From Klebsiella pneumoniae (GTDB lineage: Bacteria; Pseudomonadota; Gammaproteobacteria; Steroidobacterales; Steroidobacteraceae): a stretch of DNA of 64,000 nt. The notes under the pieces are model-generated. The model was not told the DNA's origin. It worked only from the letters and a program-made list of their open reading frames with translations, and did no database searches. Numbering within the stretch: position 1 is the first letter of the stretch; every line of letters begins with the position of its first letter. Location: positions 1-64,000 of the forward strand of contig CAMCBU010000006.1 of assembly GCA_945873095.1 (NCBI GenBank), read 5' to 3'. The position numbers and the translations under genes are program-made. Shown here piece by piece: positions 47,209 to 56,568 of the stretch.

Positions 47209-47868
47209 ATGAATCACGCTGATAACGGTAAGCAAGCAGCAGCGCTCGCAGCACTGCGCTATCTCGAGGACGGCATGGTGATCGGCGTTGGCACCGGCTC
47301 GACGGTCAATCACTTCATCGATGCGCTTGCGCCCTGGCGTGATCGCCTGAAGGGTGCCGTGTCGAGCTCGGATAGCTCCACCAGCCGTTTGCGTTCGATC
47401 GGTATCGAGGTCGTCGACCTCAACCGGACGGGTGATCTTGAACTCTACGTTGATGGCGCGGACGAGACGGATCGGCATCGTCGACTCATCAAGGGCGGCG
47501 GCGGCGCACTCACCCGCGAGAAAATCGTTGCGGCCGCATCGCGTCGCTTCGTCTGCATCGTCGATGAGAGCAAGGTGGTCGATGTGCTCGGTCGCTTTCC
47601 GCTGCCGGTCGAAGTGATTCCGATGGCACGCTCGTATGTGTCGCGGCAAATGGTGAAGCTCGGTGGGCAACCGCTGTGGCGCGAGAACGTGGTCACCGAC
47701 AACGGCAATCAGATCATCGACGTGCACGGACTGACGATCCTCGATCCGATCGCGCTCGAGAACAGCATCAACGGTATCGCCGGCGTCGTCGCTGTTGGTC
47801 TGTTTGCAAGGCGCGCCGCCGATGTCGTCCTGGTGGGCGGTCCGAGCGGCGTTCGTACCCTCGACTGA
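47209..47868 (+). CDS. rpiA: Ribose-5-phosphate isomerase A
   Basis: Interconverts ribose 5-phosphate and ribulose 5-phosphate in the pentose phosphate pathway. Motifs: [17 protein letters not shown] near residue 25, [25 protein letters not shown] (catalytic Asp) and [18 protein letters not shown] (catalytic Glu, substrate lysine). From ATG 47209 it is 219 residues, exactly the E. coli length, with GAGG upstream. The terminator 16 bases upstream leaves no room for a conventional separate promoter, so expression may depend on read-through. Confidence 0.96.
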   Translation: MNHADNGKQAAALAALRYLEDGMVIGVGTGSTVNHFIDALAPWRDRLKGAVSSSDSSTSRLRSIGIEVVDLNRTGDLELYVDGADETDRHRRLIKGGGGALTREKIVAAASRRFVCIVDESKVVDVLGRFPLPVEVIPMARSYVSRQMVKLGGQPLWRENVVTDNGNQIIDVHGLTILDPIALENSINGIAGVVAVGLFARRAADVVLVGGPSGVRTLD

Positions 47869-47892
47869 GCGCAGCGCCAACCCCCGCAACGC

Positions 47893-47927
47893 ACAAGGCC
47901 CGCATCGCTGCGGGCCTTGTCGGTTTT
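47893..47927 (+). terminator. Intrinsic terminator after rpiA
   Basis: ACAAGGCCCGC and GCGGGCCTTGT form a perfect 11-bp stem with loop ATCGCT, followed by CGGTTTT. The T run touches the 3' CCA of the convergent tRNA gene. On the minus strand no T run follows, so it mainly serves rpiA. Confidence 0.85.
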
Positions 47928-48000
47928 GGCTGGGGGACTAGGATTCGAACCTAGGTAAACGGAGTCAGAGTCCGTTGTCCTACCGCTAGACGATCCCCCA
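47927..48000 (-). tRNA. glnU: tRNA-Gln (anticodon CTG)
   Basis: Read on the minus strand, TGGGGGA pairs with TCCCCCA as acceptor stem (U1-A72, typical of tRNA-Gln), then G73 and an encoded CCA. The anticodon stem is ACGGA/TCCGT with loop CTCTGAC, giving anticodon CTG for codon CAG. The T arm is CTAGG-TTCGAAT-CCTAG. The D arm contains AGCGGTAGGA. 74 bases. Isolated between rpiA and rpsI. The gene symbol is nominal. Confidence 0.96.
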
Positions 48001-48039
48001 AAAACGGTGGCCGTGACGGCAGTCCGTGCACCTGCGCGA

Positions 48040-48429
48040 TTAGCGCTTGGAGTACTGCGGTCCGCGACGAGCCTTGCGACGACCGACCTTCTTGCGCTCG
48101 ACTTCGCGAGCATCGCGGGTTACGAAACCCGCTGCACGCAACGGACGACGCAGGGTCTCGTCGAATTCGATCAACGCACGAGTGATGCCCTGACGGATCG
48201 CACCCGCCTGACCGGTGATGCCACCGCCGGCGACGGTGACCTTCACGTCAAAACGCTCGGTCGTCTCGGTCAACTCCAAGGGCTGACGGACGATCATGCG
48301 GCCCGTCTCACGTCCGAAGAACACGTCGATCGGGCGATCGTTGATGGTGATCTTGCCGGAGCCGGGCTTCAAATGAACCCGAGCGGTGGAGGTCTTGCGA
48401 CGGCCGGTGCCGTAATTCGTAGCGGGCAT
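48040..48429 (-). CDS. rpsI: 30S ribosomal protein S9 (uS9)
   Basis: Small-subunit protein whose C-terminal tail reaches the P-site tRNA. It shows [50 protein letters not shown] and the basic tail ending GPQYSKR, which is the universally conserved P-site-contacting end. 129 residues. It follows rplM after 13 bases, the universal L13-S9 operon. Confidence 0.98.
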   Translation of the reverse strand: MPATNYGTGRRKTSTARVHLKPGSGKITINDRPIDVFFGRETGRMIVRQPLELTETTERFDVKVTVAGGGITGQAGAIRQGITRALIEFDETLRRPLRAAGFVTRDAREVERKKVGRRKARRGPQYSKR

Positions 48430-48442
48430 TCGATAGTTCCTG

Positions 48443-48871
48443 TCAGATGTTCAAAGGCTTCGGCTGTTGCGCCGAGTGCGGATGCTGATCGCCCGCGAAA
48501 ACATGCAGCTTACGATACATGCGACGACCGAGGATGGTCTTCGGCAGCATGCCCTTGATGGCGAACTGCAGCACGCGCTCCGGATGCTCCTTCAAGAGCT
48601 TCTCCAACGCGATCGACTTGATGCCGCCGATGGCGCCGGTGTGGTGGTAGTAGATCTTGTCGGTGAGTTTCGCACCGGTGACCTTCACCTGCTCGGCGTT
48701 GACCACGACGATGTGATCGCCCATGTCGACGTGCGGGCTGTAATCGGCCTTGTGCTTGCCCTTCAGGCGCAGCGCAATCTGCGACGCCAGACGGCCGAGG
48801 GTTTTACCCTTGGCGTCGACGACGAACCAATCACCGCGTACGGTCGCGGGTTTTGCAAATACCGTGCTCAT
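48443..48871 (-). CDS. rplM: 50S ribosomal protein L13 (uL13)
   Basis: Early-assembling large-subunit protein. Conserved blocks: [55 protein letters not shown] and [22 protein letters not shown]. From ATG 48871 it is 142 residues, the E. coli length; the track's 79-residue extension runs through the promoter and is false. First gene of rplM-rpsI. Confidence 0.98.
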   Translation of the reverse strand: MSTVFAKPATVRGDWFVVDAKGKTLGRLASQIALRLKGKHKADYSPHVDMGDHIVVVNAEQVKVTGAKLTDKIYYHHTGAIGGIKSIALEKLLKEHPERVLQFAIKGMLPKTILGRRMYRKLHVFAGDQHPHSAQQPKPLNI

Positions 48872-48941
48872 GTTCCAAGCTCTCCGACTGCGGCGGGCGC
48901 CCCGAATGGCGGGGTACCGCAAGTCCCGAAAAAGGCGCGAG

Positions 48942-48970
48942 AGTGTACGTGACCCGCCCCGGCTTTGCAA
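48942..48970 (-). promoter_or_regulatory. Promoter of rplM-rpsI
   Basis: TTGCAA (48965-48970) and TACACT (48942-48947) on the minus strand are separated by exactly 17 bases. The transcript would have a leader of about 65 bases with GC-rich hairpin potential (GCGGTACCCCGC, CGCCATTCGGGGCG), which might mediate L13 feedback control. Confidence 0.8.
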
Positions 48971-49087
48971 AACCCTCCCGACTCGGCCGGCTGGACGACC
49001 CCTCGACCCCCACCTCCGGTGCCGCGCAGCCATTTTGCCCAAGGACCCTAAAGCCGCGCCGCGCCCGGCCGTAACAACCACTGAGAT

Positions 49088-49729
49088 ATGAGCAAACCCA
49101 TGCAACAACCCCTCGACAACCTGCTGATCACCCTCGATCGAGCCCTGCGCTCGGTGCTGGCCTCGCCGGTCGCCGCAAGGCCCATGCCCGGCGCGGATCT
49201 GCCCGAGCCCAGCTTATCGGCGGCGGAGCGACGCGAATCAGCCAAGCTGATGCGGGTCAACCACGCCGGCGAAATCGCAGCCCAGGCGCTCTACCACGGT
49301 CAGGCCGCTTTCGCACAACGCCCGCAAGTGCGGACGATGCTGCTGCAGGCGGCTCGTGAGGAGGCCGATCACCTCGCGTGGTGCGAACAGCGCCTGCGGG
49401 AACTCGGTTCGCGTCCGAGCGTGCTCGGCCCGCTCTGGTACGCCGGCTCGTTCGCTATCGGCGCAGCCGCTGCGGTCGCCGGTGATCGCATCAGTCTCGG
49501 CTTCGTGAGCGAAACCGAAAAACAAGTCGAAGGCCACATCGACAATCATCTGCAGCGCTTGCCGCAGGCCGATACGCGCAGTCGCGCCGTGCTCGAAGTC
49601 ATGCGCGGCGACGAGATCGCCCATGGCGCAGCCGCACGCGACGCCGGCGGGACCGAGTTACCGCCGCCCGCTCGCGATGCGATGCATGCGACGGCCAAGC
49701 TCATGACGAGCACGAGTTATTGGCTTTGA
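49088..49729 (+). CDS. coq7: Ubiquinone biosynthesis di-iron hydroxylase Coq7
   Basis: Hydroxylates C6 of the ubiquinone precursor; functional replacement for UbiF. The di-iron ligands are in [43 protein letters not shown] and [12 protein letters not shown]. 213 residues, the gammaproteobacterial Coq7 size. It is followed after 27 bases by the CRP-family gene, the order seen in Xanthomonas and near vfr in Pseudomonas. With ubiH and ubiI in this window the three ring hydroxylation steps are covered. Confidence 0.96.
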   Translation: MSKPMQQPLDNLLITLDRALRSVLASPVAARPMPGADLPEPSLSAAERRESAKLMRVNHAGEIAAQALYHGQAAFAQRPQVRTMLLQAAREEADHLAWCEQRLRELGSRPSVLGPLWYAGSFAIGAAAAVAGDRISLGFVSETEKQVEGHIDNHLQRLPQADTRSRAVLEVMRGDEIAHGAAARDAGGTELPPPARDAMHATAKLMTSTSYWL

Positions 49730-49756
49730 CCGCCCCTTCGTAACGGAGATACCACC

Positions 49757-50563
49757 ATGCTGCCCAACCACAAACCTGCCAACGCGAATCTGGTTCGACC
49801 CGTCTCGAGCACGCCGGGCTTGCGCAGTGCCGTGGTTCCGCAGCGTCCGCTCGGGCCGCCGCCCAAACCCGTCGCCGCCGCACCGAAACCGATCTCGCCG
49901 ATGCAACGGTTCATCGACATCGGCGTGAAGCGACAGGTTGCCTCGCGCACGGTGCTCGTCCGTGGCGGTGAACCGCCTGATGTGCTCTTTCTCGTGGTGT
50001 CTGGCTCGGTCGAAGTGGTGATCGAGGATGACCAAGGCAAGCAGATGGTGCTCGGCTACCTCAGCAAGGGTGAATTCTTTGGCACCATGGTTTCGCTCGG
50101 CACCGAGCCCGGGCGCAGCATGTTCGTCCGCGCCCGCGGTCGCGCCGAAATCGCCGAAATGCGTTACGCGCGCTTCCAGCAATTGGCGGCCGAGCAGCCC
50201 ATGCTCGCACTCGAGCTCGCCTCGCAATTGGCCGAGCGACTCGAGCATGCCACGCGCAAACTGCGCGATCTCGCCTTCGTCGACGTCAGCGGACGCATCG
50301 AGCGCAGCCTGCGCGAACTCTGTGACGAGCCCGACGCGATGACCCATCCCGATGGCATGCAGATTCGTGTCTCCCGACAGGAACTGGCACGACTCGTCGG
50401 TTGCTCGCGAGAGATGGCCGGACGTGTACTGAAATCACTCGAGAACGAGGGGGTCTTGCGCGCAAGCGGCAAGACGGTCGTGCTGCTCGGTTTCAGACCC
50501 GCGAAGCTGAGTCAGCCCGCGGCAACGACGGCCGAGCGCATGTCACGCACGGTCGCCGCGTAA
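49757..50563 (+). CDS. clp: CRP/FNR-family regulator, Vfr/Clp type
   Basis: Global transcription regulator of the CRP family. A 45-residue Pro-rich N-terminal extension precedes the cyclic-nucleotide-binding beta roll ([33 protein letters not shown]). A dimer helix and winged HTH follow ([21 protein letters not shown]), nearly identical to Xanthomonas Clp and Vfr. At the phosphate-binding cassette residue 110 is Thr (FFGTM) where Crp and Clp have Glu, while Arg120-Ser121 are kept. A ~20-residue C-terminal tail is encoded antisense to rpe. 268 residues. Ligand response may differ from classical CRP. Confidence 0.9.
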   Translation: MLPNHKPANANLVRPVSSTPGLRSAVVPQRPLGPPPKPVAAAPKPISPMQRFIDIGVKRQVASRTVLVRGGEPPDVLFLVVSGSVEVVIEDDQGKQMVLGYLSKGEFFGTMVSLGTEPGRSMFVRARGRAEIAEMRYARFQQLAAEQPMLALELASQLAERLEHATRKLRDLAFVDVSGRIERSLRELCDEPDAMTHPDGMQIRVSRQELARLVGCSREMAGRVLKSLENEGVLRASGKTVVLLGFRPAKLSQPAATTAERMSRTVAA

Positions 50564-51186
50564 TCGCGGCTGCCGAAGATCGCGGAGCCCGCGACGAACG
50601 TATCGGCGCCGGCAGCCGCAACAGCGCCGATGTTGTCCGTCTTGATGCCGCCATCGACTTCGAGACGAATCTCACGACCTGTCGCATCGATGCGTTCACG
50701 CACCGCCCGAATCTTCGCGAGAGTCGACGGAATAAACGACTGGCCACCGAAGCCCGGGTTCACCGACATCAACAAAACCAGATCGATGTGCTCGAGCGTG
50801 TGATCGAGCCATGCGAGCGGCGTAGCCGGGTTGAGCACGAGCCCCGGACGACAGCCGGCTTCGCGGATGAGGCCGATGGTGCGATCGACATGCTCGCTCG
50901 CCTCGGGATGGAAGCTGATCCAGTTGGCGCCGGCGCGCGCGAAGTCGCCCACTAATCGATCGACGGGCCGCACCATCAAATGCACATCGATCGGCGCTTG
51001 GATGCCGTGCTGACGCAGCGCTTCGCACACGAGTGGCCCGACCGTGAGGTTGGGGACATAGTGGTTGTCCATCACGTCGAAGTGAATGACATCGGCGCCG
51101 GCTGCGAGCACGGCGTTGACCTCGTCACCCAAGCGCGCGAAGTCCGCCGAGAGTATCGAAGGCGCGATCCACGGTGAGAGCTTCAT
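50512..51186 (-). CDS. rpe: Ribulose-phosphate 3-epimerase
   Basis: Interconverts ribulose 5-phosphate and xylulose 5-phosphate. TIM-barrel motifs: [36 protein letters not shown] (catalytic Asp, metal His), [22 protein letters not shown] and [12 protein letters not shown]. From ATG 51186 it is 224 residues, normal. The ATG overlaps the djlA stop (ATGA). Its 3' end overlaps the convergent CRP gene by 52 bases. Confidence 0.96.
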   Translation of the reverse strand: MKLSPWIAPSILSADFARLGDEVNAVLAAGADVIHFDVMDNHYVPNLTVGPLVCEALRQHGIQAPIDVHLMVRPVDRLVGDFARAGANWISFHPEASEHVDRTIGLIREAGCRPGLVLNPATPLAWLDHTLEHIDLVLLMSVNPGFGGQSFIPSTLAKIRAVRERIDATGREIRLEVDGGIKTDNIGAVAAAGADTFVAGSAIFGSRDYAATVRDMRSAVVAAG

Positions 51187-52268
51187 GACTTGATTCCTCG
51201 ATTCTCGCGTATCACGTTCCACGCTTCGATGATCTGCTGGGTGCGCTGCTGCGCGTGCGCCAACATCGACTCCGGCAAACCGTTGGCCTTGAGCTTATCA
51301 GGGTGGTTGCGCGAGAGCTGGCGTCGGTAGGCTTTGGACAGTTCAGCAGGGCCGGCCGAGGCAGGCAAACCCAGCACCTCGTAAGCCTCGGCGAGCGACA
51401 TACGTGCCGCGGTCGCCGGGCGTGCACCACCGCTGCTGCGGGCGCGCTGCTGCTCGGCGCCCCGACGGGTCTTGCGCGCCGAGTCGGCACCGGCCCCCGA
51501 CGACGGGTCGCGTGGCTCGTCCGTCGTTCGGCCCGAGCCCGGTCGATTCCAATCTGCCGCATCACCGCGGTTGCCACGCGCGCGATAGCGAATCCGCAGC
51601 GCCGCCTCGAGATGCGCGAACTCGAGACCCGCCACACCGAGCATCGCGGCCACTTTGGTCAACAACGGTCGCGCCGGACCACGCAAATCCGAACCACCGA
51701 TCGCCGCACGGATTTGAATTTCGAGAAACGTGCCGAGCATATCGGGACGACCCGCACACGCACGCCGCAGCGCCATCACGGCGCGCGAGATGTCGTAGCC
51801 TGACTGCTTGCCGAGATTGAAGCGCTCGATCGCGCGCGCGGTTTGCGTGGCATCGAGCTGGAAATCCTGCATGACGGCGCGTGCCGCGCGGATGTCTTGC
51901 TCCGACACGCGACCGTCGCATTTGGCGACGTGCCCCATGACCTCGAAGGTCGTATCAAAGAATCGCTCACCGACCTGCTGCGGTGCGTCCGCCATCGCAG
52001 CGGACTCTGCTGCACCCTGCTCCTGCGCGAACGGATCGCCGTCTTCGACGTGATGGAACGACTGGGCTCGCGGCTTGGAAGACGGCGCCGTGGGAGCAGA
52101 CGAGGCCGACTGCGAGGGCGGCGTTTTACCGGCGGCGGATCCATCACCCTGACTTCCAGCGACCTTGTCGTCGACGAGATGACCCGCCAACACGCCGAGC
52201 GCGGCACCGACCGGACCACCGACCAGCATGCCGACAGCACCGCCGACGAGTTTCCCGCTCCACTGCAT
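51183..52268 (-). CDS. djlA: DjlA-like co-chaperone (TerB and J domains)
   Basis: Membrane-associated DnaJ-like co-chaperone. The N-terminus is a glycine-rich hydrophobic segment ([21 protein letters not shown]) like the DjlA membrane anchor. A disordered Ser/Pro stretch and a TerB-like helical domain (~100-225, [19 protein letters not shown]) follow. After a basic linker the C-terminal J domain contains [21 protein letters not shown] and NHPDK. 361 residues. Coupled to rpe. It diverges from purC. Confidence 0.88.
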   Translation of the reverse strand: MQWSGKLVGGAVGMLVGGPVGAALGVLAGHLVDDKVAGSQGDGSAAGKTPPSQSASSAPTAPSSKPRAQSFHHVEDGDPFAQEQGAAESAAMADAPQQVGERFFDTTFEVMGHVAKCDGRVSEQDIRAARAVMQDFQLDATQTARAIERFNLGKQSGYDISRAVMALRRACAGRPDMLGTFLEIQIRAAIGGSDLRGPARPLLTKVAAMLGVAGLEFAHLEAALRIRYRARGNRGDAADWNRPGSGRTTDEPRDPSSGAGADSARKTRRGAEQQRARSSGGARPATAARMSLAEAYEVLGLPASAGPAELSKAYRRQLSRNHPDKLKANGLPESMLAHAQQRTQQIIEAWNVIRENRGIKS

Positions 52269-52324
52269 GCTGCAATACTACCAATCCCCGGCGCAGGGCC
52301 GGCAACTCGACGAGAATCATCCGC

Positions 52325-53224
52325 GTGCAATCGACTCCCTTAGTGCATACCACCCACCTGCGCCACCTGCCGCTGCTGCACCGCGGCAAGGTTCGAGACA
52401 TTTACGACATCGATGCCGGTCATATGCTGATCGTGACGACGGATCGCCTCTCCGCCTTCGACGTCGTGCTGTCAGACCCGATTCCCCACAAAGGCCAGGT
52501 ACTAACGGAGATTTCCGATTTTTGGTTCAAGCGCACGAGCTCGATCGTGCCGAACCAATTGTCCGCTCGTAGCCCCGACGAGTTGCCACTCGATGCCGAC
52601 GAACGCGATCAACTTCGCGGCCGCGCGATCATCGTTCGCAAGCTCAAGGCGCTGCCCCTCGAAGCGGTGGTGCGCGGTTATTTGATCGGTTCCGGCTGGA
52701 AAGACTACAAAGCCACCGGTCATGTCTGCGGAATCAAGCTGCCTGCAGGCCTCGCCTTGGCGGAACGCTTGCCCGCGCCGCTCTTCACACCCGCGAGCAA
52801 AGCGCCCGCTGGCCAGCATGACGAGAACATCCGCTACGAGGACGTCGAGGCTTTGATCGGTGCCCCGATGGCGGCGCAGGTGCGCGAGACGGCGCTCGCG
52901 CTCTATGAATTCGCTGCCCGTCACGCGCGCGATCGCGGGATCATCATCGCCGACACCAAGTTCGAATTCGGTCTCGATGCCCTGGGTCGACTGACGTTGA
53001 TCGACGAAGTCTTAACACCCGATTCGTCGCGCTTCTGGCCAGCCGATACCTACCGAGTCGGCATCAGCCCGCCGTCATTCGACAAGCAGTTCGTACGTGA
53101 TTATCTCGAAACGCTCGATTGGGACAAACGCGCACCGGCACCGAAGCTGCCCGCTGACATCATCGAGAAAACGAGCGAGAAGTATCAGGAAGCGTTGCGC
53201 AGACTCACTCGCCCGCAATCGTAA
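52325..53224 (+). CDS. purC: Phosphoribosylaminoimidazole-succinocarboxamide synthase
   Basis: Joins CAIR and aspartate (SAICAR synthetase) in purine synthesis. Motifs: [56 protein letters not shown] and [14 protein letters not shown]. The GTG at 52325 gives 299 residues, matching the long yeast-like form found in many gammaproteobacteria; the 413-residue track ORF extends into djlA. Its stop overlaps the convergent pmbA by 20 bases. purE-purK lie 1.7 kb downstream. Confidence 0.95.
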   Translation: MQSTPLVHTTHLRHLPLLHRGKVRDIYDIDAGHMLIVTTDRLSAFDVVLSDPIPHKGQVLTEISDFWFKRTSSIVPNQLSARSPDELPLDADERDQLRGRAIIVRKLKALPLEAVVRGYLIGSGWKDYKATGHVCGIKLPAGLALAERLPAPLFTPASKAPAGQHDENIRYEDVEALIGAPMAAQVRETALALYEFAARHARDRGIIIADTKFEFGLDALGRLTLIDEVLTPDSSRFWPADTYRVGISPPSFDKQFVRDYLETLDWDKRAPAPKLPADIIEKTSEKYQEALRRLTRPQS

Positions 53225-54551
53225 ATTCGCCGACCCAGATCGAGCCGACGCGCACGCCACCGCGCGCATCGACGTCGCTACCGATTGCCTGTAGGCCTGC
53301 GAAGAGATTTTTGAGATTGCCGGCAATGGTCACCTCGTGCACCGGATAGGCGATCTCGCCGCCTTCGATCCAGAAGCCGGTGGCACCGCGCGAATAGTCG
53401 CCCGTTACCCCATTGACGCCCTGACCCATGAGTTCGGTGACGAGCAAGCCTCGACCCATACGCTGCAGCAAGCTCGCTTGGTCAGCTTGATCGACACTCG
53501 CATCGACCATGAGGTTGTGCAGACCACCCGCGTGACCCGTGCTCACGAGGCCGAGTTTGCGCGCGCTGTAGCTGCCGAGCAGATACCCATCGACGACGCC
53601 ATCGCGAACGAGCTCACGATCAACCGTGCGCACGCCCTCGCTGTCGAAATTGCTGCTGGCAACACCTTTGAGCAGGTGCGGTCGCTCGTGCATCTGCAGC
53701 CACTTTGGGAAGATCCGCTCACCGGCAGCACCGAGTAAAAAGCTCGCCTTGCGATACTGGGCGGAACCTCGGATCGCACCAATGAAATGACCAATGAAAC
53801 CGCGCGCTACCTCCGGCGCCAATATCACCTGTGCCGGACCCGTCGGCAGACGCCGTGCACCGAGTCGCGCGATGGCGCGCCGACCGGCACGACGACCCAC
53901 CAGCTCTGCCGCCTCCAGATCGCGCGGATCGCGCGCCGAGGTGTACCAATAATCGCGCTGCATATCCTCGCCCGACTGGGCGAGCAACACACAGCTCAGC
54001 GAGTGGCTCGTGCCGCAGTCGCCGGAGAGGAACCCGAGCGTGTTGCCATAAACTCGCACCCCACGCTGACTGCTGACCGAGGCACCCTCGGAATTGCTCA
54101 AGCGCGTATCGACCGCGCGACCTGCCGCTTCGCACTCGCGGGCGAGCTCGATGGCCGAGTCGGCGGACAACTCCCACGGGAAATCGAGTTGCAGATCACG
54201 GAATTGCGTCTGCAACAATGCCGGATCGGCTAAGCCCGCGAACTCATCCTCGGCCGTATGCCGCGCGATCGCGCAGGCCTTGGCCACCATGTCCTCGACC
54301 GATTGCGCCGACAAGTCACCCGTGCTCGCCGAACCCTTGCGGTGACCGAAATACACCGTGATACCGAGCGCACGATCGCGTTGATATTCGACCGTCTCGA
54401 CTTCGCCGAGGCGCACCGACACCGAGAGCCCCTGTTGCAGACTCGCATCGGCCTCGGCTTGGGTTACACCGGCTCGACGTGCGGCATCGAGAGCCCGCGA
54501 GACGACGTCTTTGAGTTCGGGAATACGCGATGCGTCGACTTGCTGTGACAT
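53205..54551 (-). CDS. pmbA: Metalloprotease TldE/PmbA
   Basis: Subunit of the TldD/TldE protease, which in E. coli matures microcin B17 and degrades CcdA. Features: [18 protein letters not shown], the GLGV-type substrate region, [41 protein letters not shown] and [23 protein letters not shown]. It lacks the HExxxH of TldD, as expected. 448 residues from ATG 54551. The partner tldD is 2 kb away on the same strand. It diverges from darP by 17 bases. Confidence 0.95.
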   Translation of the reverse strand: MSQQVDASRIPELKDVVSRALDAARRAGVTQAEADASLQQGLSVSVRLGEVETVEYQRDRALGITVYFGHRKGSASTGDLSAQSVEDMVAKACAIARHTAEDEFAGLADPALLQTQFRDLQLDFPWELSADSAIELARECEAAGRAVDTRLSNSEGASVSSQRGVRVYGNTLGFLSGDCGTSHSLSCVLLAQSGEDMQRDYWYTSARDPRDLEAAELVGRRAGRRAIARLGARRLPTGPAQVILAPEVARGFIGHFIGAIRGSAQYRKASFLLGAAGERIFPKWLQMHERPHLLKGVASSNFDSEGVRTVDRELVRDGVVDGYLLGSYSARKLGLVSTGHAGGLHNLMVDASVDQADQASLLQRMGRGLLVTELMGQGVNGVTGDYSRGATGFWIEGGEIAYPVHEVTIAGNLKNLFAGLQAIGSDVDARGGVRVGSIWVGEFTIAGE

Positions 54552-54568
54552 GAGGCAGAATTGTAGCC

Positions 54569-54922
54569 ATGTCACGCTTCATCAGATACCCATCGCCCAA
54601 TCTGCAGCCCCCCGACTTGCAGAGCCCCGAATTGCAGAGCCCCGAATTGCAGAGCGAGACGCCGCCCGTCGATGAGCGTCCGAGCAAAAGCTCGCGCAAG
54701 CGCGCAGCCCACGCCGCACAGGCCCTGGGCGAGCGATTGATCCAGCTCAAGGAATCGGAATGGGCGAAGTTGCCGCTGCCTGACACGCTGCTCGATGCCC
54801 TGCGTGCTGCCAAGCGCATCAAGGCGCGCGGCGGTTTGGCACGGCAAAAACAGTACATCGGCAAACTGATGCGCGAGCTCGATACGGCGGCCATCGAGGC
54901 GGCCTTGGAGGATCTGGGCTAG
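54569..54922 (+). CDS. darP: Ribosome biogenesis factor DarP/YjgA, half-length
   Basis: DarP (DUF615) assists 50S assembly. Residues ~40-117 match the N-terminal helical half: KRAAHAAQALGERLIQLKESEW, AKLPLPDTLLDALRAAKRIKARGGLARQKQYIGKLMRELD. The protein then stops at 117 residues, whereas E. coli YjgA is 183 and the second helical half is absent. purE begins ten bases later, so the missing part is not in another frame. The N-terminus carries LQPPD/LQSPE repeats from a 15-bp tandem repeat. Next to pmbA, the normal neighbour. Confidence 0.85.
   Translation: MSRFIRYPSPNLQPPDLQSPELQSPELQSETPPVDERPSKSSRKRAAHAAQALGERLIQLKESEWAKLPLPDTLLDALRAAKRIKARGGLARQKQYIGKLMRELDTAAIEAALEDLG
54602..54655 (+). 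repeat. 15-bp tandem repeat inside darP
   Basis: About 3.6 copies: one degenerate CTGCAGCCCCCCGAC, then two perfect TTGCAGAGCCCCGAA (54617-54646) and a partial TTGCAGAGC. Each copy encodes five residues (LQPPD, LQSPE, LQSPE, LQSE), so copy-number change would keep the frame. Confidence 0.9.
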
Positions 54923-54931
54923 AATGCGCCG

Positions 54932-55420
54932 ATGAAGCCTCTCGTCGGCGTCGTCATGGGTTCGCGCTCGGATTGGGAAACGATGCGCGCTGCTACCTCG
55001 ATCCTCGAGCAACTCGGCGTGCCGCACGAAGTGCGCGTCGTTTCAGCGCATCGCACACCCGATCTGTTGTTCGAATACGCCGCAACGGCGGAGTCTCGTG
55101 GCCTCCACGTCATCATTGCGGGTGCGGGCGGCGCGGCTCACCTGCCGGGCATGATCGCCGCCAAGACGACCCTGCCTGTGCTCGGCGTGCCGGTGCAATC
55201 GAAGGCATTAAACGGTCTCGATTCGTTGCTGTCGATCGTACAGATGCCGGCGGGCGTGCCCGTCGCCACCTTCGCCATCGGTAACGCCGGCGCAACCAAC
55301 GCCGCTCTGACGGCAACGGCCATTCTCGCGCGACACGATGCGACGCTCGATGCCGCCTTGAGGGCGTATCGCGCACAGCAAACCGCAGCCGTGCTCGAGC
55401 ATCCCGACCCGCGTTCATGA
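54932..55420 (+). CDS. purE: N5-carboxyaminoimidazole ribonucleotide mutase PurE
   Basis: Converts N5-CAIR to CAIR in purine synthesis. Class I PurE features: [34 protein letters not shown] (catalytic His), [15 protein letters not shown] and [22 protein letters not shown]. 162 residues. Its stop overlaps the purK ATG, and PurK supplies its substrate. Confidence 0.97.
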   Translation: MKPLVGVVMGSRSDWETMRAATSILEQLGVPHEVRVVSAHRTPDLLFEYAATAESRGLHVIIAGAGGAAHLPGMIAAKTTLPVLGVPVQSKALNGLDSLLSIVQMPAGVPVATFAIGNAGATNAALTATAILARHDATLDAALRAYRAQQTAAVLEHPDPRS

Positions 55421-56520
55421 CCATCGGCATCGTCGGCGGCGGTCAGCTCGGTCGGATGCTGGCGCTGGCGGGTTATCCACTCGGCCTCGACTTCCTCTTT
55501 CTCGATCGCAGCAACGACACCCCGGGCGGTCAGGTGGCGCCGTCGCTCGTCGGCGAGTTCACCGACCAACGTTTGCTGCGCACACTCGCCGCGCGCAGCG
55601 ACGTCATCACCTTCGATTGGGAGAACATCTCGGTCGAGAGTCTGCGTGCGCTCGGGCGCAGCGCGAAGATCGCCCCGCCACTGGCCGCACTCGCCGCCTC
55701 GCAAGATCGCATCGCCGAGAAGCGTTTGTTCGAGCGGCTCTCGATACCCACGACGCGCTATGCCGCCGTCGATTCGCGCGCATCTCTCGAGAGGGCACTA
55801 CGTGATGTCGGCTTGCCGGGTGTGTTGAAAACCCGTCGCTTGGGCTACGACGGCAAAGGTCAAGCGGTGGTACCGAACCGCGATGCGGCCTTCGCCGCGT
55901 TGGAGCAGTTGCAAGGCGCCGACTTGATCTACGAAGAATTCGTACCCTTCGATTTCGAAGTGTCGATCATCGGCGCGCGCAGCGCGCGTGGCGAAATCGC
56001 GATCTACCCGCTCAACCGCAACCGTCATCGCGATGGCATCCTGCGTCTGACTCGGGCGCCGTGGGACGCACCTGCCTTACAAAGAAAGGCGGCGAAGCAC
56101 TTGCGATGCATCCTCGAACATTTTCGATATGTCGGCGTGCTCAACGTCGAGTTCTTCGTACGTGGCGGCCGGCTGTATGCCAATGAAACCGCACCCCGCG
56201 TGCACAACTCGGGACACTGGACGATCGAGGGCGCGGCCACGAGTCAGTTCGAGAATCACCTACGCGCGATTTTGGGCTTACCGCTAGGCGCAACAGCGGC
56301 CCGGGCGCATGTGGCGATGATCAACTTGATCGGCACGATGCCGACAAGCGAGGAGGTGCTCGCCACACCCGAGGCCCACTGGCACGACTATGGCAAAGAT
56401 CCGCGGCCGGGCCGCAAGCTCGGGCACGTCACCGTGCTCGCCGCGACTGCGACGCAACGTGATGCGCTCGCGCGGCGATTACTACGCTGCATCGACCCTG
56501 CATCCGCGCGAAATCTTTGA
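55417..56520 (+). CDS. purK: 5-(carboxyamino)imidazole ribonucleotide synthase PurK
   Basis: ATP-grasp ligase that makes N5-CAIR from AIR and bicarbonate. [23 protein letters not shown] at the N-terminus, [13 protein letters not shown] (ATP loop), [12 protein letters not shown] and [25 protein letters not shown] with the catalytic Glu/Asn/Arg are clear. 367 residues. Coupled to purE by ATGA. It converges on tldD with a 48-base gap. Confidence 0.96.
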   Translation: MTIGIVGGGQLGRMLALAGYPLGLDFLFLDRSNDTPGGQVAPSLVGEFTDQRLLRTLAARSDVITFDWENISVESLRALGRSAKIAPPLAALAASQDRIAEKRLFERLSIPTTRYAAVDSRASLERALRDVGLPGVLKTRRLGYDGKGQAVVPNRDAAFAALEQLQGADLIYEEFVPFDFEVSIIGARSARGEIAIYPLNRNRHRDGILRLTRAPWDAPALQRKAAKHLRCILEHFRYVGVLNVEFFVRGGRLYANETAPRVHNSGHWTIEGAATSQFENHLRAILGLPLGATAARAHVAMINLIGTMPTSEEVLATPEAHWHDYGKDPRPGRKLGHVTVLAATATQRDALARRLLRCIDPASARNL

Positions 56521-56531
56521 TGGATGTTTTG

Positions 56532-56562
56532 AAAAAACCGTGACGGCAACGACGCTCGTTGC
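56532..56562 (-). terminator. Candidate terminator of tldD
   Basis: On the minus strand, GCAACGA-GCG-TCGTTGC (56546-56562) forms a perfect 7-bp stem seven bases after the tldD stop, but the T6 run comes only after eight further bases (CGTCACGG). The geometry is imperfect, so activity is uncertain. Confidence 0.4.
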
Positions 56563-56568
56563 GGGTTG

